This document shows positions 17,990 through 25,551 of a DNA stretch of 64,000 bases, piece by piece (positions within the stretch are counted from its first letter, which is position 1; each line of letters opens with the position of its first letter). A program made the position numbers and the translations under genes. The stretch lies in the NCBI RefSeq assembly GCF_019974155.1, contig NZ_AP025158.1:1736001-1800000 (forward strand). The letters are read 5' to 3'. The notes beneath the pieces are model-generated. The model did no database searches. It was given only the letters and a program-made list of their open reading frames with translations, and had not been told where the DNA came from. The stretch is from Thermus thermophilus. GTDB lineage: Bacteria > Deinococcota > Deinococci > Deinococcales > Thermaceae.

Positions 17990-19468
17990 ATGGGCGAGCC
18001 CCTCCCCGCCACGGCCCTCCGCCTCCTGGAGGAGGGGCGGGACCGGGAAGCCCTGGCCTTTCTCCTTCCTCCCCAGGAGGGCCCTTTGGAGGCGGAACGC
18101 CTCGCCCTTCTCGGCTTCGTGGAGGCGAGGTGGGGAAACCTTCAGGCCTACCGCGCCCTGGCCCTGGAGGCCGCCCAAAGGGCCCAGACCCCCCTCACCC
18201 TCTACCACCTGGGCCTGGCCCTCCCCCCAAAGGCGGGGGCCTTGGCCCTGGAGGAGGCCCTCCACCGCTTCAGGGGGAACGCCAAGGGGGAGGCCCGGCT
18301 CCACCTGGCCTTAGCCATCGCCCTGGAGCGCCTGGGCCGGCCCGAGACCCTGGCCCACGCTGCCCTCGCCCGCCTCAAGGACCCCTCCCCCTGGACCATC
18401 CTCCACCACCTGCGCCTGGAGCTCTTCTTCGGCGCCAAGCCCCTCCCGGAGGTCCTGGAGGAGGCGGAGCCCTTCCTGCCCCACCCCTTCCCGGGAGTGC
18501 GGATGCTGGCGGGGCACACCCTGGCCCTTACTCACCTCCTCCGGGGAAGCCCAAAGCGGGCCAAAAACCTCCTCCGGGGCCTCCTCTCCCTCCTGGAGCC
18601 GCAAAGCCTCGCGAGCTTCCTCGTCCTCGGGGCCCTGGCCCTGGACCCCCCAGAGGTCCGGCTCCTCCTAGAAGGGGCCCTGGCCTTCCTCCTTCGGGAG
18701 GGCTGGCCCTGGGGGTTTTACCTCCTGGCCCGGGGGCTTGGGGAGGGGGATGAGGCCCACCTCCTCGCCGCCCACGGCCTCCTGCGGGAGGACGGGGCGC
18801 TCTACGCCCTCCTCTCCGAGGCCCGCCTGAAGGCCCTCGGGATGGAGGTAGAGGCCCCCCTGGCCCCGGAGCTTGCCCCCGCTCTCCGCCCGGAGGCCCG
18901 GGTCCTCCTTTTGGGAGAGGCCGGAACCCCCCTCCTTCGCTTCCTTGGGGGAGGCCCCCTCCCCTCCCTGGGCCCCAGGGGCACGGAGGCCCTGGCCCTC
19001 CTCCTCGCCCACAAGGAGGGCCTCTCCGGAGAGGCCCTGGGGGAGGCGCTTTACGGGGAGCCCAACCTGGGGGCCCTGAAGGCCCTCCTCCACCGCCTGC
19101 GGGAGAAGGGCTTCCGCATCTCCTGTTCCCCTTACCGCTTGGAAAACCCTCCCCCCTCGGACCTCGGAGCCTTCCTTAAGGCCCTCTCCCGGGGGGACCT
19201 GGAGGGGGCCCTGGCCCTCTACCAAGGCCCCCTCCTTCCCTGGAGCCAGGCCCCGGGGGTGGAGGAACTCCGCCTGGAGCTGGAGGAGGCCCTGAGGCAG
19301 GCGGTGCTGGCCCAAGGGGACACGGAAAGCCTCTTCCTCCTGGCCGAGCGCCTAGGGGAGGACCTGGAGGTCTGGGAGGCCCTCCTGGAGAGGCTACCCC
19401 CCGAGGACCCCCGCCTCCCCATCGCCCGGGCCCGGGTGGCGAGGCTCCGCCGGGAGTACGGGGTGTGA
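17990..19468 (+). CDS. SARP-like regulator: helical repeats plus winged helix and bacterial transcriptional activation domain
   Basis: A 492-residue protein. Residues 1-290 are all-helical with loosely TPR-like repeats (for example LLEEGRDREALAFLLPPQEG and RLHLALAIALERLGRPETLAHAALARL). The C-terminal 180 residues look like the DNA-binding and BTAD part of SARP activators: ALALLLAHKEGLSGEALGEALYG, then LKALLHRLREKGFRI (recognition-helix region) and ALSRGDLEGALALYQGPLLPWSQAPGVEELRLELEEAL, the typical Y-x-G-x-LLP pattern. Family order is usually DNA-binding first, so this is a reversed layout. TAGGCT lies 6 bases before the ATG. It sits between damaged transporter genes and may once have controlled them. 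Function is inferred. Confidence 0.7.
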   Translation: MGEPLPATALRLLEEGRDREALAFLLPPQEGPLEAERLALLGFVEARWGNLQAYRALALEAAQRAQTPLTLYHLGLALPPKAGALALEEALHRFRGNAKGEARLHLALAIALERLGRPETLAHAALARLKDPSPWTILHHLRLELFFGAKPLPEVLEEAEPFLPHPFPGVRMLAGHTLALTHLLRGSPKRAKNLLRGLLSLLEPQSLASFLVLGALALDPPEVRLLLEGALAFLLREGWPWGFYLLARGLGEGDEAHLLAAHGLLREDGALYALLSEARLKALGMEVEAPLAPELAPALRPEARVLLLGEAGTPLLRFLGGGPLPSLGPRGTEALALLLAHKEGLSGEALGEALYGEPNLGALKALLHRLREKGFRISCSPYRLENPPPSDLGAFLKALSRGDLEGALALYQGPLLPWSQAPGVEELRLELEEALRQAVLAQGDTESLFLLAERLGEDLEVWEALLERLPPEDPRLPIARARVARLRREYGV

Positions 19469-19470
19469 TA

Positions 19471-19516
19471 CCACCCCATGCTGGCTCGCGCCAGCATGGG
19501 GGCCCCGGCAAAAAGT
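19471..19516. repeat. Dispersed palindromic repeat, copy B
   Basis: Stem CCCCATGCTGGC (474-485 of the 19 kb block) pairs with GCCAGCATGGGG around a TCGC loop, and GGCCCCGGCAAAA follows. On the opposite strand it matches copy A with one stem pair changed on both sides (C-G to T-A), so pairing is kept. It lies between the convergent SARP-like gene and a small secreted-protein gene. Confidence 0.8.
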
Positions 19517-19518
19517 CC

Positions 19519-19680
19519 CTAAGGAGCTTCCCTGGGCCAGTCGGGCGAAGGAAACCGGAAGAAAGGGTACGAGGCCGGGGGGACGCAGTTGGGGTCCCAG
19601 CAGGCCAAAGCGGGCCCGGAAGGCCGGGCCAGGAGGAGAAGCCAGGCCAAGAGCAAAAGCCAAAAGACCTTGCCCCTCAT
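19519..19680 (-). CDS. Small predicted secreted protein, 53 residues
   Basis: The frame from ATG at 19680 encodes 53 residues starting MRGKVFWLLLLAWLLLLARP, a textbook signal peptide (positive n-region, Leu-rich core). A likely signal-peptidase cut after PALA would leave a mature peptide of about 27 residues, beginning CWDPNCVPPASY, with two Cys four residues apart and many Pro, Phe and Trp. I know no family. Because the first mature residue is Cys, a lipoprotein is possible (PALA-C resembles a poor lipobox). It faces the SARP-like gene and diverges from the beta-propeller gene across the GGTTACGC cluster, which may control it. Confidence 0.5.
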   Translation of the reverse strand: MRGKVFWLLLLAWLLLLARPSGPALACWDPNCVPPASYPFFRFPSPDWPREAP

Positions 19681-19702
19681 GCCCCCAGGGTGCCACGGGA
19701 AG

Positions 19703-19783
19703 GGTTACGCGGGGGGCCTGAGGTTACGCAAGGTTACGCGGGAGGCCAGCTATGGAACCCCTTCCACGTAACCTCGCGTAACC
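19703..19783. promoter_or_regulatory. Cluster of five GGTTACGC-type motifs (three direct, two inverted)
   Basis: GGTTACGCG at 19703-19711, GGTTACGCA at 19722-19730, GGTTACGCG at 19732-19740, then inverted CGTAACC at 19767-19773 and CGCGTAACC at 19775-19783. Spacings of 19, 10 and 10 bases keep most copies on one face of the helix, and the two arms point at each other across 26 bases. It lies between the divergent small secreted gene and the beta-propeller gene. This looks like an operator for a multimeric regulator; it could also be iteron-like. Nothing names the binding protein. Confidence 0.55.
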
Positions 19784-19827
19784 TCCCCCCTGCTACCTTG
19801 GGGCTAACCCGGAAGGGGGTGAAGGAG

Positions 19828-20778
19828 ATGCTCAAGGAAGTGCAGGAGGTCAAGGTCGGCGGCCGGACGCGGCGGGTTCACGTGAGGCCCTTCGCCTGGA
19901 ACCTGCACGCGCCCACCCACATGGAGTGGACCCCGGACGGCAGGCTCCTGGTGGTGGAGCGCACCACGGGCAAGGTGAAGGACGTCACCAAGGGCGGGGA
20001 CATGGAGGAGGCCAAGCCCTTTGCCTGGGGGCTCCAGGGGCCCTCCAGCATGTGCCCACTGCCGGACGGTAGATTCTTGATCACAGAGTTCTGGGGTGGG
20101 CGGATCAGAGACATTACACAAGGTGGAGATGCGCGCAAATCTGATGTTGTAGCTGAAGGACTGCAGGCACCATACAGCCTCGTTTACGACGAAAGGCGCC
20201 GAAAGCTTTCTGTAACAGCTTCGGCAGGGCGCTCCAGAGCCGACATCCTCATAGATCTAGAAACGGGACAGAAAGAACCCCTGGTTAAGGATATACCCCT
20301 CTTCCCACCTCCCGGCTTCGAAGATGTTTCGTCTCCCCCTAACGATCATAAAAGGGGTATAACTGTCTTCGCTGGCTGTAACGACTGGAAAAAGGTTAAC
20401 CGTGTTCCTGAACTCCCCTATGGCTCACTTTTGACTGTCGCTGAGTACCTCTTAGGTGTACCTGATGCTGGAGGCCCCTTTTCCTTCGCGGACCTCCTAG
20501 AACATCACTGCTTGGCTTCGGGGCTTCACTTTACTGGAGGAATGATAGACGACCCTCTAAATCCTGAGATAACCTACATCACACAGCCGTTGCGGGGCTC
20601 GGTCATCGCTGTAAACGTTAGGGACCAGGGTGACTACCGACATCAGCCTCCTGTCGTTTCCGGATTGCCGATGGTTTCCTGTGTCAGGATTTCGCAAAAT
20701 GGTGAAAAAATGTTCGCTTGTTCTATCTCTGGCGGGGTGGTCTGGGTAATAGAGGGGTTTTCTTCACTTGAGGCATAA
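19828..20778 (+). CDS. Beta-propeller (NHL/SMP-30-like) protein with mosaic base composition
   Basis: A 316-residue soluble protein with repeated sheet motifs: HMEWTPDGRLLVVERTTGKVKDVTKGGD, then SSMCPLPDGRFLITEFWGGRIRDITQGGD, then a third, weaker repeat, as in six-bladed NHL or SMP-30 propellers. No catalytic set is obvious. The start is uncertain: ATG 19828 or GTG 19819 in the same frame. The first 250 bases have normal Thermus codons, while from about 20085 to 20770 the third positions turn A/T-rich (GC near half). The switch is inside one uninterrupted frame. This suggests transfer or recombination of a foreign 3' part. The IS element follows 70 bases later. Confidence 0.7.
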   Translation: MLKEVQEVKVGGRTRRVHVRPFAWNLHAPTHMEWTPDGRLLVVERTTGKVKDVTKGGDMEEAKPFAWGLQGPSSMCPLPDGRFLITEFWGGRIRDITQGGDARKSDVVAEGLQAPYSLVYDERRRKLSVTASAGRSRADILIDLETGQKEPLVKDIPLFPPPGFEDVSSPPNDHKRGITVFAGCNDWKKVNRVPELPYGSLLTVAEYLLGVPDAGGPFSFADLLEHHCLASGLHFTGGMIDDPLNPEITYITQPLRGSVIAVNVRDQGDYRHQPPVVSGLPMVSCVRISQNGEKMFACSISGGVVWVIEGFSSLEA

Positions 20779-20847
20779 AGAGTCTGTTTTGGCCGAGGCC
20801 CTGAGCGACCTCGGGGCCTCCCTGGGCTTTAGCACCCTCGCCCTAGA

Positions 20848-20872
20848 GGTCGTGTAAGGATTTATGTGTAAG
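20848..20872 (+). repeat. Left terminal inverted repeat of the IS element
   Basis: Begins GGTCGTGTAAGGATTTATGT and ends GTAAG. It matches the reverse complement of the right end at 22 of 25 positions. Confidence 0.88.
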
Positions 20873-20919
20873 GGCCCGTGTTTAATAGGGGGGCACACCT
20901 TAGCACGAGGAGGTGCCCC

Positions 20920-22098
20920 GTGGACCAGGATACCTTGCGGATCTTGCTGAGGGAAGCGGTGCGGGAGACAGTAGCCGAGGTTCTGCAGACGGTTCTGGAG
21001 CTGGACCGGACAGCCTTCTTGCAGGTGCACGGGGGGCGCAGGAACGGCTACTACCCCCGCAAGCTGGAGACCACCTTCGGCCAGGTGGACCTGAAGGTCC
21101 CTAGGGATCGGGAATCTCGGTATTACCCGGCTTTCCTTAAGCCCTACGCCCGCCGCCTGGTGGACGTGGGGGAAGTAGCTGTGGCCTTGTACGCCGCCGG
21201 GGTCAGTCAGCGCAAGGCGGCCGAGATATTGAGCCTGCTCTTAGGCCACCGCTACTCCCACGAGACCCTAAGCGCTCTGACCGACCAAGTCCTGGAGGCG
21301 GCAGGAGCCTTCCGCACCCGGCCTTTGCCCGAGGAGATGGCCTTCGTCTACCTGGACGGGCTTTCCTTAAAGGTCTTCAGGGAAGGGGAAGGGATTGTGC
21401 GGGAAACGGTGTATGTGGCCCTGGGCATCGCCCCTGATGGGGAGAGGCGGGTCCTGGGGTTCTGGCTGTTGCCCACGGAGAGCGCCCTGGGATGGGAGGG
21501 GGTCCTGGGGGAGCTTTGGCAGCGGGGCCTGCGGCGGGTATTGCTCTTCATCACCGACGGGCTGCCCGGGCTTCCTGAAGCGATCCGCAGGGTCTACCCT
21601 CAGGCGGAGTGGCAGCGGTGCGTGGTGCACGGGGTGCGGTGGAGCCTGTCCCAGGTGCGGGCGCGGGACCGGGGCCTGCTGGCGGAGGACCTGAGGCGGG
21701 TGTACGGGGCGGAGAGCAGGGATGAAGCCCTTAGGGCCTTGGAGGAGGTGAAGGCCGCCTGGGGTTCGCGGTACCCGGGGGTGGTGGGGCTTTGGGTACA
21801 GGATTCGGGGGCCTTCCTGCGGTTCTACGGGTACCCCAAGGTGCTTTGGCCGTACCTGCGGAGCACCAACCTGATGGAGCGGTTTATCCGGGAGCTACGG
21901 CGGGGGACGAAGGTGCGGGACCACAAGTTTCCTAAGGAAGAGGCGGTGTACAAGCTCCTTTACCTGGAGTCAGAGAGGCAGGAAGGGAGGTGGGCAGAAC
22001 GGAAACTAAAGGGGTTCTCGGAGGTGAAGGAGGTGCTGGAGAAGATGCTTCAGGAGCGGTATGCCCCCCGTACACAGACTCTTACACATAACTCTTGA
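20920..22098 (+). CDS. IS256-family (Mutator-type) transposase
   Basis: A 392-residue DDE transposase. GRRNGYYPRKLETTFGQVDLKVPRDR is the usual N-terminal block of the family (G-x-R-NGYY). The catalytic acids are in VYLDGLSLKV and FITDGLPGL, and the Glu in STNLMERFIRELRRGTKVRDHKFPKEEAV; the C/H box QRCVVHGVRWSL is also present. I choose GTG at 20920 because AGGAGG (20910-20915) is placed 4 bases upstream, giving MDQDTLRILLREAV; an earlier GTG at 20878 adds residues without family likeness. The stop codon lies inside the right terminal region. No frameshift is seen. Confidence 0.95.
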   Translation: MDQDTLRILLREAVRETVAEVLQTVLELDRTAFLQVHGGRRNGYYPRKLETTFGQVDLKVPRDRESRYYPAFLKPYARRLVDVGEVAVALYAAGVSQRKAAEILSLLLGHRYSHETLSALTDQVLEAAGAFRTRPLPEEMAFVYLDGLSLKVFREGEGIVRETVYVALGIAPDGERRVLGFWLLPTESALGWEGVLGELWQRGLRRVLLFITDGLPGLPEAIRRVYPQAEWQRCVVHGVRWSLSQVRARDRGLLAEDLRRVYGAESRDEALRALEEVKAAWGSRYPGVVGLWVQDSGAFLRFYGYPKVLWPYLRSTNLMERFIRELRRGTKVRDHKFPKEEAVYKLLYLESERQEGRWAERKLKGFSEVKEVLEKMLQERYAPRTQTLTHNS

Positions 22099-22105
22099 CA
22101 CGACC
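22081..22105 (-). repeat. Right terminal inverted repeat of the IS element
   Basis: Reverse complement begins GGTCGTGTCAAGAGTTATGT and ends GTAAG. The target duplication CCCTAGA follows directly at 22106-22112. Confidence 0.88.
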
Positions 22106-23243
22106 CCCTAGAAGTGGCCCGCACGGAGGAAGCCTTCTGGGTGGGCTTCTTCGCCGCCCTGGGCTACCTTACCCTAGGGCCTCTTCTCCTCCTCAGCCCC
22201 TGGGTGGAGCGGCGAGGCCTGGCCCGGGCTCTCCTGGAGTTGCGCCTGGCCCGGGGCCTCCTGTTCCTCCCCCTTCCCTTCCTGCCGCGGGAAGCCGCCC
22301 TCCTGGTCTTCTACGCTTACCCCCTTATGGTCCTCACCGACCTGGCCATCGTGGCCTGGGAAGGCCTCCTGGTGCGGAGAGGCCGGGACAGGCTGGCGGA
22401 AAGGAGCGGCAAGCTCTACGCCGCCTGGGAGGTGGGGGGGCTGGTGGGGGTCGGCCTGGGCCCCGCCCTCTTCGCCCTCCATCCCGCCCTCCCTTACCTC
22501 CTTGCCGCCGGGATCCTCCTCCTGGCCTGGGCCCTTCTCCGCCCCGCCCTCACGGGGGAGAAGGGGGAGAGGGAGGAGGCGACGAGGCCCGAGGCCTTGG
22601 GGCGGTCCCTCCGTCGCCTCCTGGCCCATGCCCCCCTCAGGCCCTATCTCCTTCTTTCCCTCCTCTTTACCCTGGCCCACGCCCTCACCACCGCCCTTCT
22701 GGGCCTTCTGGCCCTCCGGGCGGGCACCCCGGAAGTCCTCTTCGGCCTGGTCTTCGTGCTACAAAGCCTGGGGTACACCCTGGGAAGCTACTTTGCCGGG
22801 CGGGTCCCACCGGCCCTGGCCTTTAGGCTGGGCCCGCTAGGGGCAGCCCTCGGGGGGATGGGCTTTCTCCTGCCCTTTCCCCTCCTCCTCGCCGCCCCAC
22901 CCCTCTTAGGCCTGGCCGTGGCCCTCCTCAGCACCCACCTGCGGGCGGTGCGGGGCTGGCTCCTGCCCAAGGAGGGCCTGGCCCCAAGTCTCGCCGCTAT
23001 CCGCGCCCTCCTCTACGGGGCCGGGGCCCTGGGGGGCCTGGGGGCGGGGGTCCTGGGCAAGGGGAATCCAGCCCTGCCCCTCCTCCTAGGAGCCTTGGGA
23101 TTCCTGGTCCTTCTTCCCTTCGCCCTAGGACCCCTGCACCCTAGGCGACTGGAGGCCTTAAGGCAAGAAGCAGAGTAGGAATCTTGGACAAAGAGAACCT
23201 ACTCTTTCTCGTTTTTGGCCCGTTTCCGGCTAGCCTTAGGTGT

Positions 23244-24191
23244 ATGACGCTGGCCCTCCTCCTCTGGCTGGAAGCCTTCCGCCTCTTTGGAGCAGGGTTC
23301 TTCTACTTCGCCCACGCCGCCCTCACCGCTCTTGGGGCCTTGAGCCCCCTAGAGGCCAGCCTAGCCCTGGCCTTCCGCCTCCTGGCCGAGCCCCTCTTCG
23401 CCCTCTACGGGGGGCATCTGGCCGACCGGTGGCCTAGGGGAAGGCTCCTCCTCCTGGCCGCCTTGGGCCAGGGAGGGCTCACCCTGGCCCTCCTCCCCCT
23501 CCTCAGCGCCCCCTCTCCCCTCCCCCTCTACCTCTTGGGCTTCCTCTTCGCCTTCCTGGAGGCCCTGCGGATGGTGGCCGCCGGGGCCCCCCTCGCCGAC
23601 CTCCTCCCCAAGGAGGCCCTGGCCCGGGCCCGGGGGCAGCTGGGGGCCCTCTATGCCGCCGCCGACGCCCTTTCTGACCTGGCCGCGGGTCTCCTTTTCC
23701 TTTTCACCCGAAGCCGCCCCTGGACCGTTGGCCGTGGTTCTGCGGGGCCTGGGGAAGGCCTCCTGAGTCCTGGGCCTCCTGGGCGCAGTCCAGAGCCTCG
23801 GGGGGGCCTTGGGAGGGCTCCTGGTAGGGGCGGTCCTGGGGCGGTTAGGAGAAGGAGGTACCCTGAGGCTCGCCCTGGGCCTCGCGGGGCTAGGCCTCCT
23901 GGGGACCGCCCTGCTTCCCCCCTGGCCCCTCCTCGCGGGTTTGACCTTTCTCCTGGGGGCTGGGGGCGCCCTCTTCGGCGCGGTGGCCGGGGCGGTGCGC
24001 CTGAGCCAGGCCCCCCCGGAGCTTCGGGGCCGGGTGGCGGGAGGCTTTCTCTTCCTGAGCGGAGCCCTGGCCCCCTTAGGCCCCCCCTGGGCAGGGCCCT
24101 GGCGGGGGTGGCCCTCCCCCTTCCCTTCCTCCTGGCCGGAGGGCTCCTCCTCGCCCTGGCGCCCCTGGTGAGGTGGCGAGGGAGGGCGTAA
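23244..24191 (+). pseudogene. Second MFS transporter gene with several frame breaks
   Basis: From ATG 23244 (MTLALLLWLEAFRLFGAGFF) the frame gives six good helices, including LYGGHLADRWPRGRLLLLAALGQ (the MFS loop motif) and AADALSDLAAGLLFLF, up to about 23715. Then family sequence continues in another frame after a TGA at 23764-23766 (VLGLLGAVQSLGGALGGLLVG, then ARLSQAPPELRGR-like text as VRLSQAPPELRGRVAGG), and near 24090 it returns to the first frame (GVALPLPFLLAGGLLLALAP). At least two indels and one stop make it non-functional. It follows the split MFS gene by about 65 bases; the two may have formed a heteromeric or tandem pair. Confidence 0.8.
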
Positions 24192-24201
24192 ACTCAAGGG
24201 C

Positions 24202-25551
24202 GTGGACAAGCTGGAAGCCCTAAAGCGCCTCTTCCCGGGGAAGGTGGACCTCTCGGAAAGCGAGCGCCTGCGCCACGGGAAGGATGAGGGCTACCCCGAG
24301 GCGAGGCCCGTTCTGGCCGTGGTCTACCCGGAAAGCGTGGAGGACGTGCAGAAGGCCCTCCAGTGGGCCCGGGCGTGGGGCGTGGCGGTGATCCCCTTCG
24401 GGGCGGGGACGAGCCTCGAGGGCCACCTCTACCCCGTCAGGGAAGCCATCAGCCTGGACCTGAGCCGGATGAACCGGGTCCTGGAGGTGAGGCCCCAGGA
24501 CTTCTCTTGCGTGGTGGAGCCCGGCCTCACCCGAAAAGCCTTAAACGAGGCCCTCAAGGGCACGGGCCTCTTCTTCCCCGTGGACCCGGGGGCGGACGCC
24601 TCTTTAGGAGGCATGGCGGCCACGAACGCCAGCGGCACCACCACGGTGCGCTACGGGGGGATGCGGCAAAACGTCCTGGCGCTCCAGGTGGTCCTGGCAA
24701 GCGGCGAGGTCTTGGAGCTCGGCCGAGCTGTGCGCAAGACCTCCGCGGGCTACGACCTCAAGGACCTCTTCATCGGAAGCGAGGGCACCTTAGGGGTCAT
24801 CACCCGCCTCACCTTAAGGCTCCACCCCCTCCCCGAGCATGTCCACACCCTAAGGGTCTTCTTCCCCGGGGTGGAGGAGGCGGCGGAGGCCAGCTACCGG
24901 GTCATGGCCTCCGGGCTTCCCGTGGCAAGGCTTGAGCTTCTGGACGAGCTCGCCATGCGGGCGCTGAACCGATACCTAAAGGCGGGCTTCCCCGAGCGCC
25001 CGGCCCTCTTCCTGGAGTTCCACGCCTCCACCAAGGAGGCCCTGGAGGCGGAGAGGGCCCTCGCCCTGGAGCTCGTGCGGGAGGCGGGGGCCCTCGAGGT
25101 GGAGGCGGCCAAAACGGAGGAGGAGAGGCGCCGCCAGTGGGAGGCCCGGCACCAGGCCTACTGGGCCTTGGTCCACCTCTTCCCCGGCCACCGCTTCATG
25201 ATCACCGACACCGCCGTCCCCCTCTCCCGGCTTCCCGAGATGGTGCGCTTCGCCCAAGGGCTCCTAGGGGAGATGGGCCTCACCGGGAACATCCTGGGCC
25301 ACGTGGGGGACGGGAACTTCCACACCCTAATTCCCGTCCTCCCCGAGGACTACCCCAAGGCCGAGGCCTACGCCGAGAGGCTCGTGGAAAAGGCCCTGGA
25401 GCTTGGGGGCACCTGCACCGCCGAGCACGGGGTGGGCCTCCGCAAAAGGAAGTTCCTCCCCAAGGAGCACGGCCCCGCCCTGGAGTGGATGCGGAGGCTC
25501 AAGGCCCTCCTGGACCCCGAAGGGCTCCTGAACCCGGGTAAGGTCGTCTAG
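24202..25551 (+). CDS. glcD: FAD-linked oxidase, GlcD / D-lactate dehydrogenase-like
   Basis: A 449-residue flavoprotein of the vanillyl-alcohol-oxidase superfamily. FAD-binding signatures are VIPFGAGTSLEGH, VVEPGLTRKALNEAL, FFPVDPGADASLGGMAATNASGTTTVRYGGM and DLFIGSEGTLGVIT. The C-terminal domain has GHVGDGNFHTLIPV and TCTAEHGVGLRKRKFLPKEHG, the substrate-site His regions of glycolate and lactate oxidases. It could oxidise glycolate or D-lactate; the gene symbol is provisional. GTG at 24202 lies 7 bases after TAAACT. The GlcE-like gene is 21 kb away, so there is no complete glcDEF operon here. Confidence 0.88.
   Translation: MDKLEALKRLFPGKVDLSESERLRHGKDEGYPEARPVLAVVYPESVEDVQKALQWARAWGVAVIPFGAGTSLEGHLYPVREAISLDLSRMNRVLEVRPQDFSCVVEPGLTRKALNEALKGTGLFFPVDPGADASLGGMAATNASGTTTVRYGGMRQNVLALQVVLASGEVLELGRAVRKTSAGYDLKDLFIGSEGTLGVITRLTLRLHPLPEHVHTLRVFFPGVEEAAEASYRVMASGLPVARLELLDELAMRALNRYLKAGFPERPALFLEFHASTKEALEAERALALELVREAGALEVEAAKTEEERRRQWEARHQAYWALVHLFPGHRFMITDTAVPLSRLPEMVRFAQGLLGEMGLTGNILGHVGDGNFHTLIPVLPEDYPKAEAYAERLVEKALELGGTCTAEHGVGLRKRKFLPKEHGPALEWMRRLKALLDPEGLLNPGKVV

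Larger units (their letters stand above)
20848..22105 (+). mobile_element. Complete IS256-family insertion sequence, 1258 bases
   Basis: The element is bounded by imperfect 25-base terminal inverted repeats (22 of 25 matches, both starting GGTCGTGT) and flanked by an exact duplication of CCCTAGA (20841-20847 and 22106-22112). It carries one intact transposase gene. Its interior is Thermus-like but less GC-extreme than the host genes. Seven matching bases are seen; the family usually makes 8-9, and extending by one base gives a mismatch. It looks recent and potentially active. Confidence 0.93.
20789..23178 (+). pseudogene. MFS transporter gene split by the IS256-family element
   Basis: The 5' piece (20789-20847) encodes AEALSDLGASLGFSTLALE, the typical first helix start of an MFS transporter with the SDLG motif. 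The 3' piece (22106-23178) continues VARTEEAFWVGFFAALGYLTLG and ten further helices. Removing the element plus one copy of the CCCTAGA duplication rejoins both in one frame of 375 codons (20789-20847 joined to 22113-23178), so the insertion is the only lesion. The natural start, possibly the TTG at 20789, is close to the end of the low-GC propeller gene, so a few N-terminal residues may also be lost. The 3' piece alone would lack helix 1. Confidence 0.85.

Noticed and set aside
20815-20845. CIRCE-like sequence (TTTAGCACCCTC) for HrcA
   Set aside because: There is no inverted partner at nine-base spacing, and the stretch encodes conserved MFS residues.
22114-23178. The 3' piece of the split MFS gene as an independent gene starting at GTG 22114
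   Set aside because: It lacks helix 1, has no promoter or ribosome site, and joins in frame to the 5' piece when the IS is removed.
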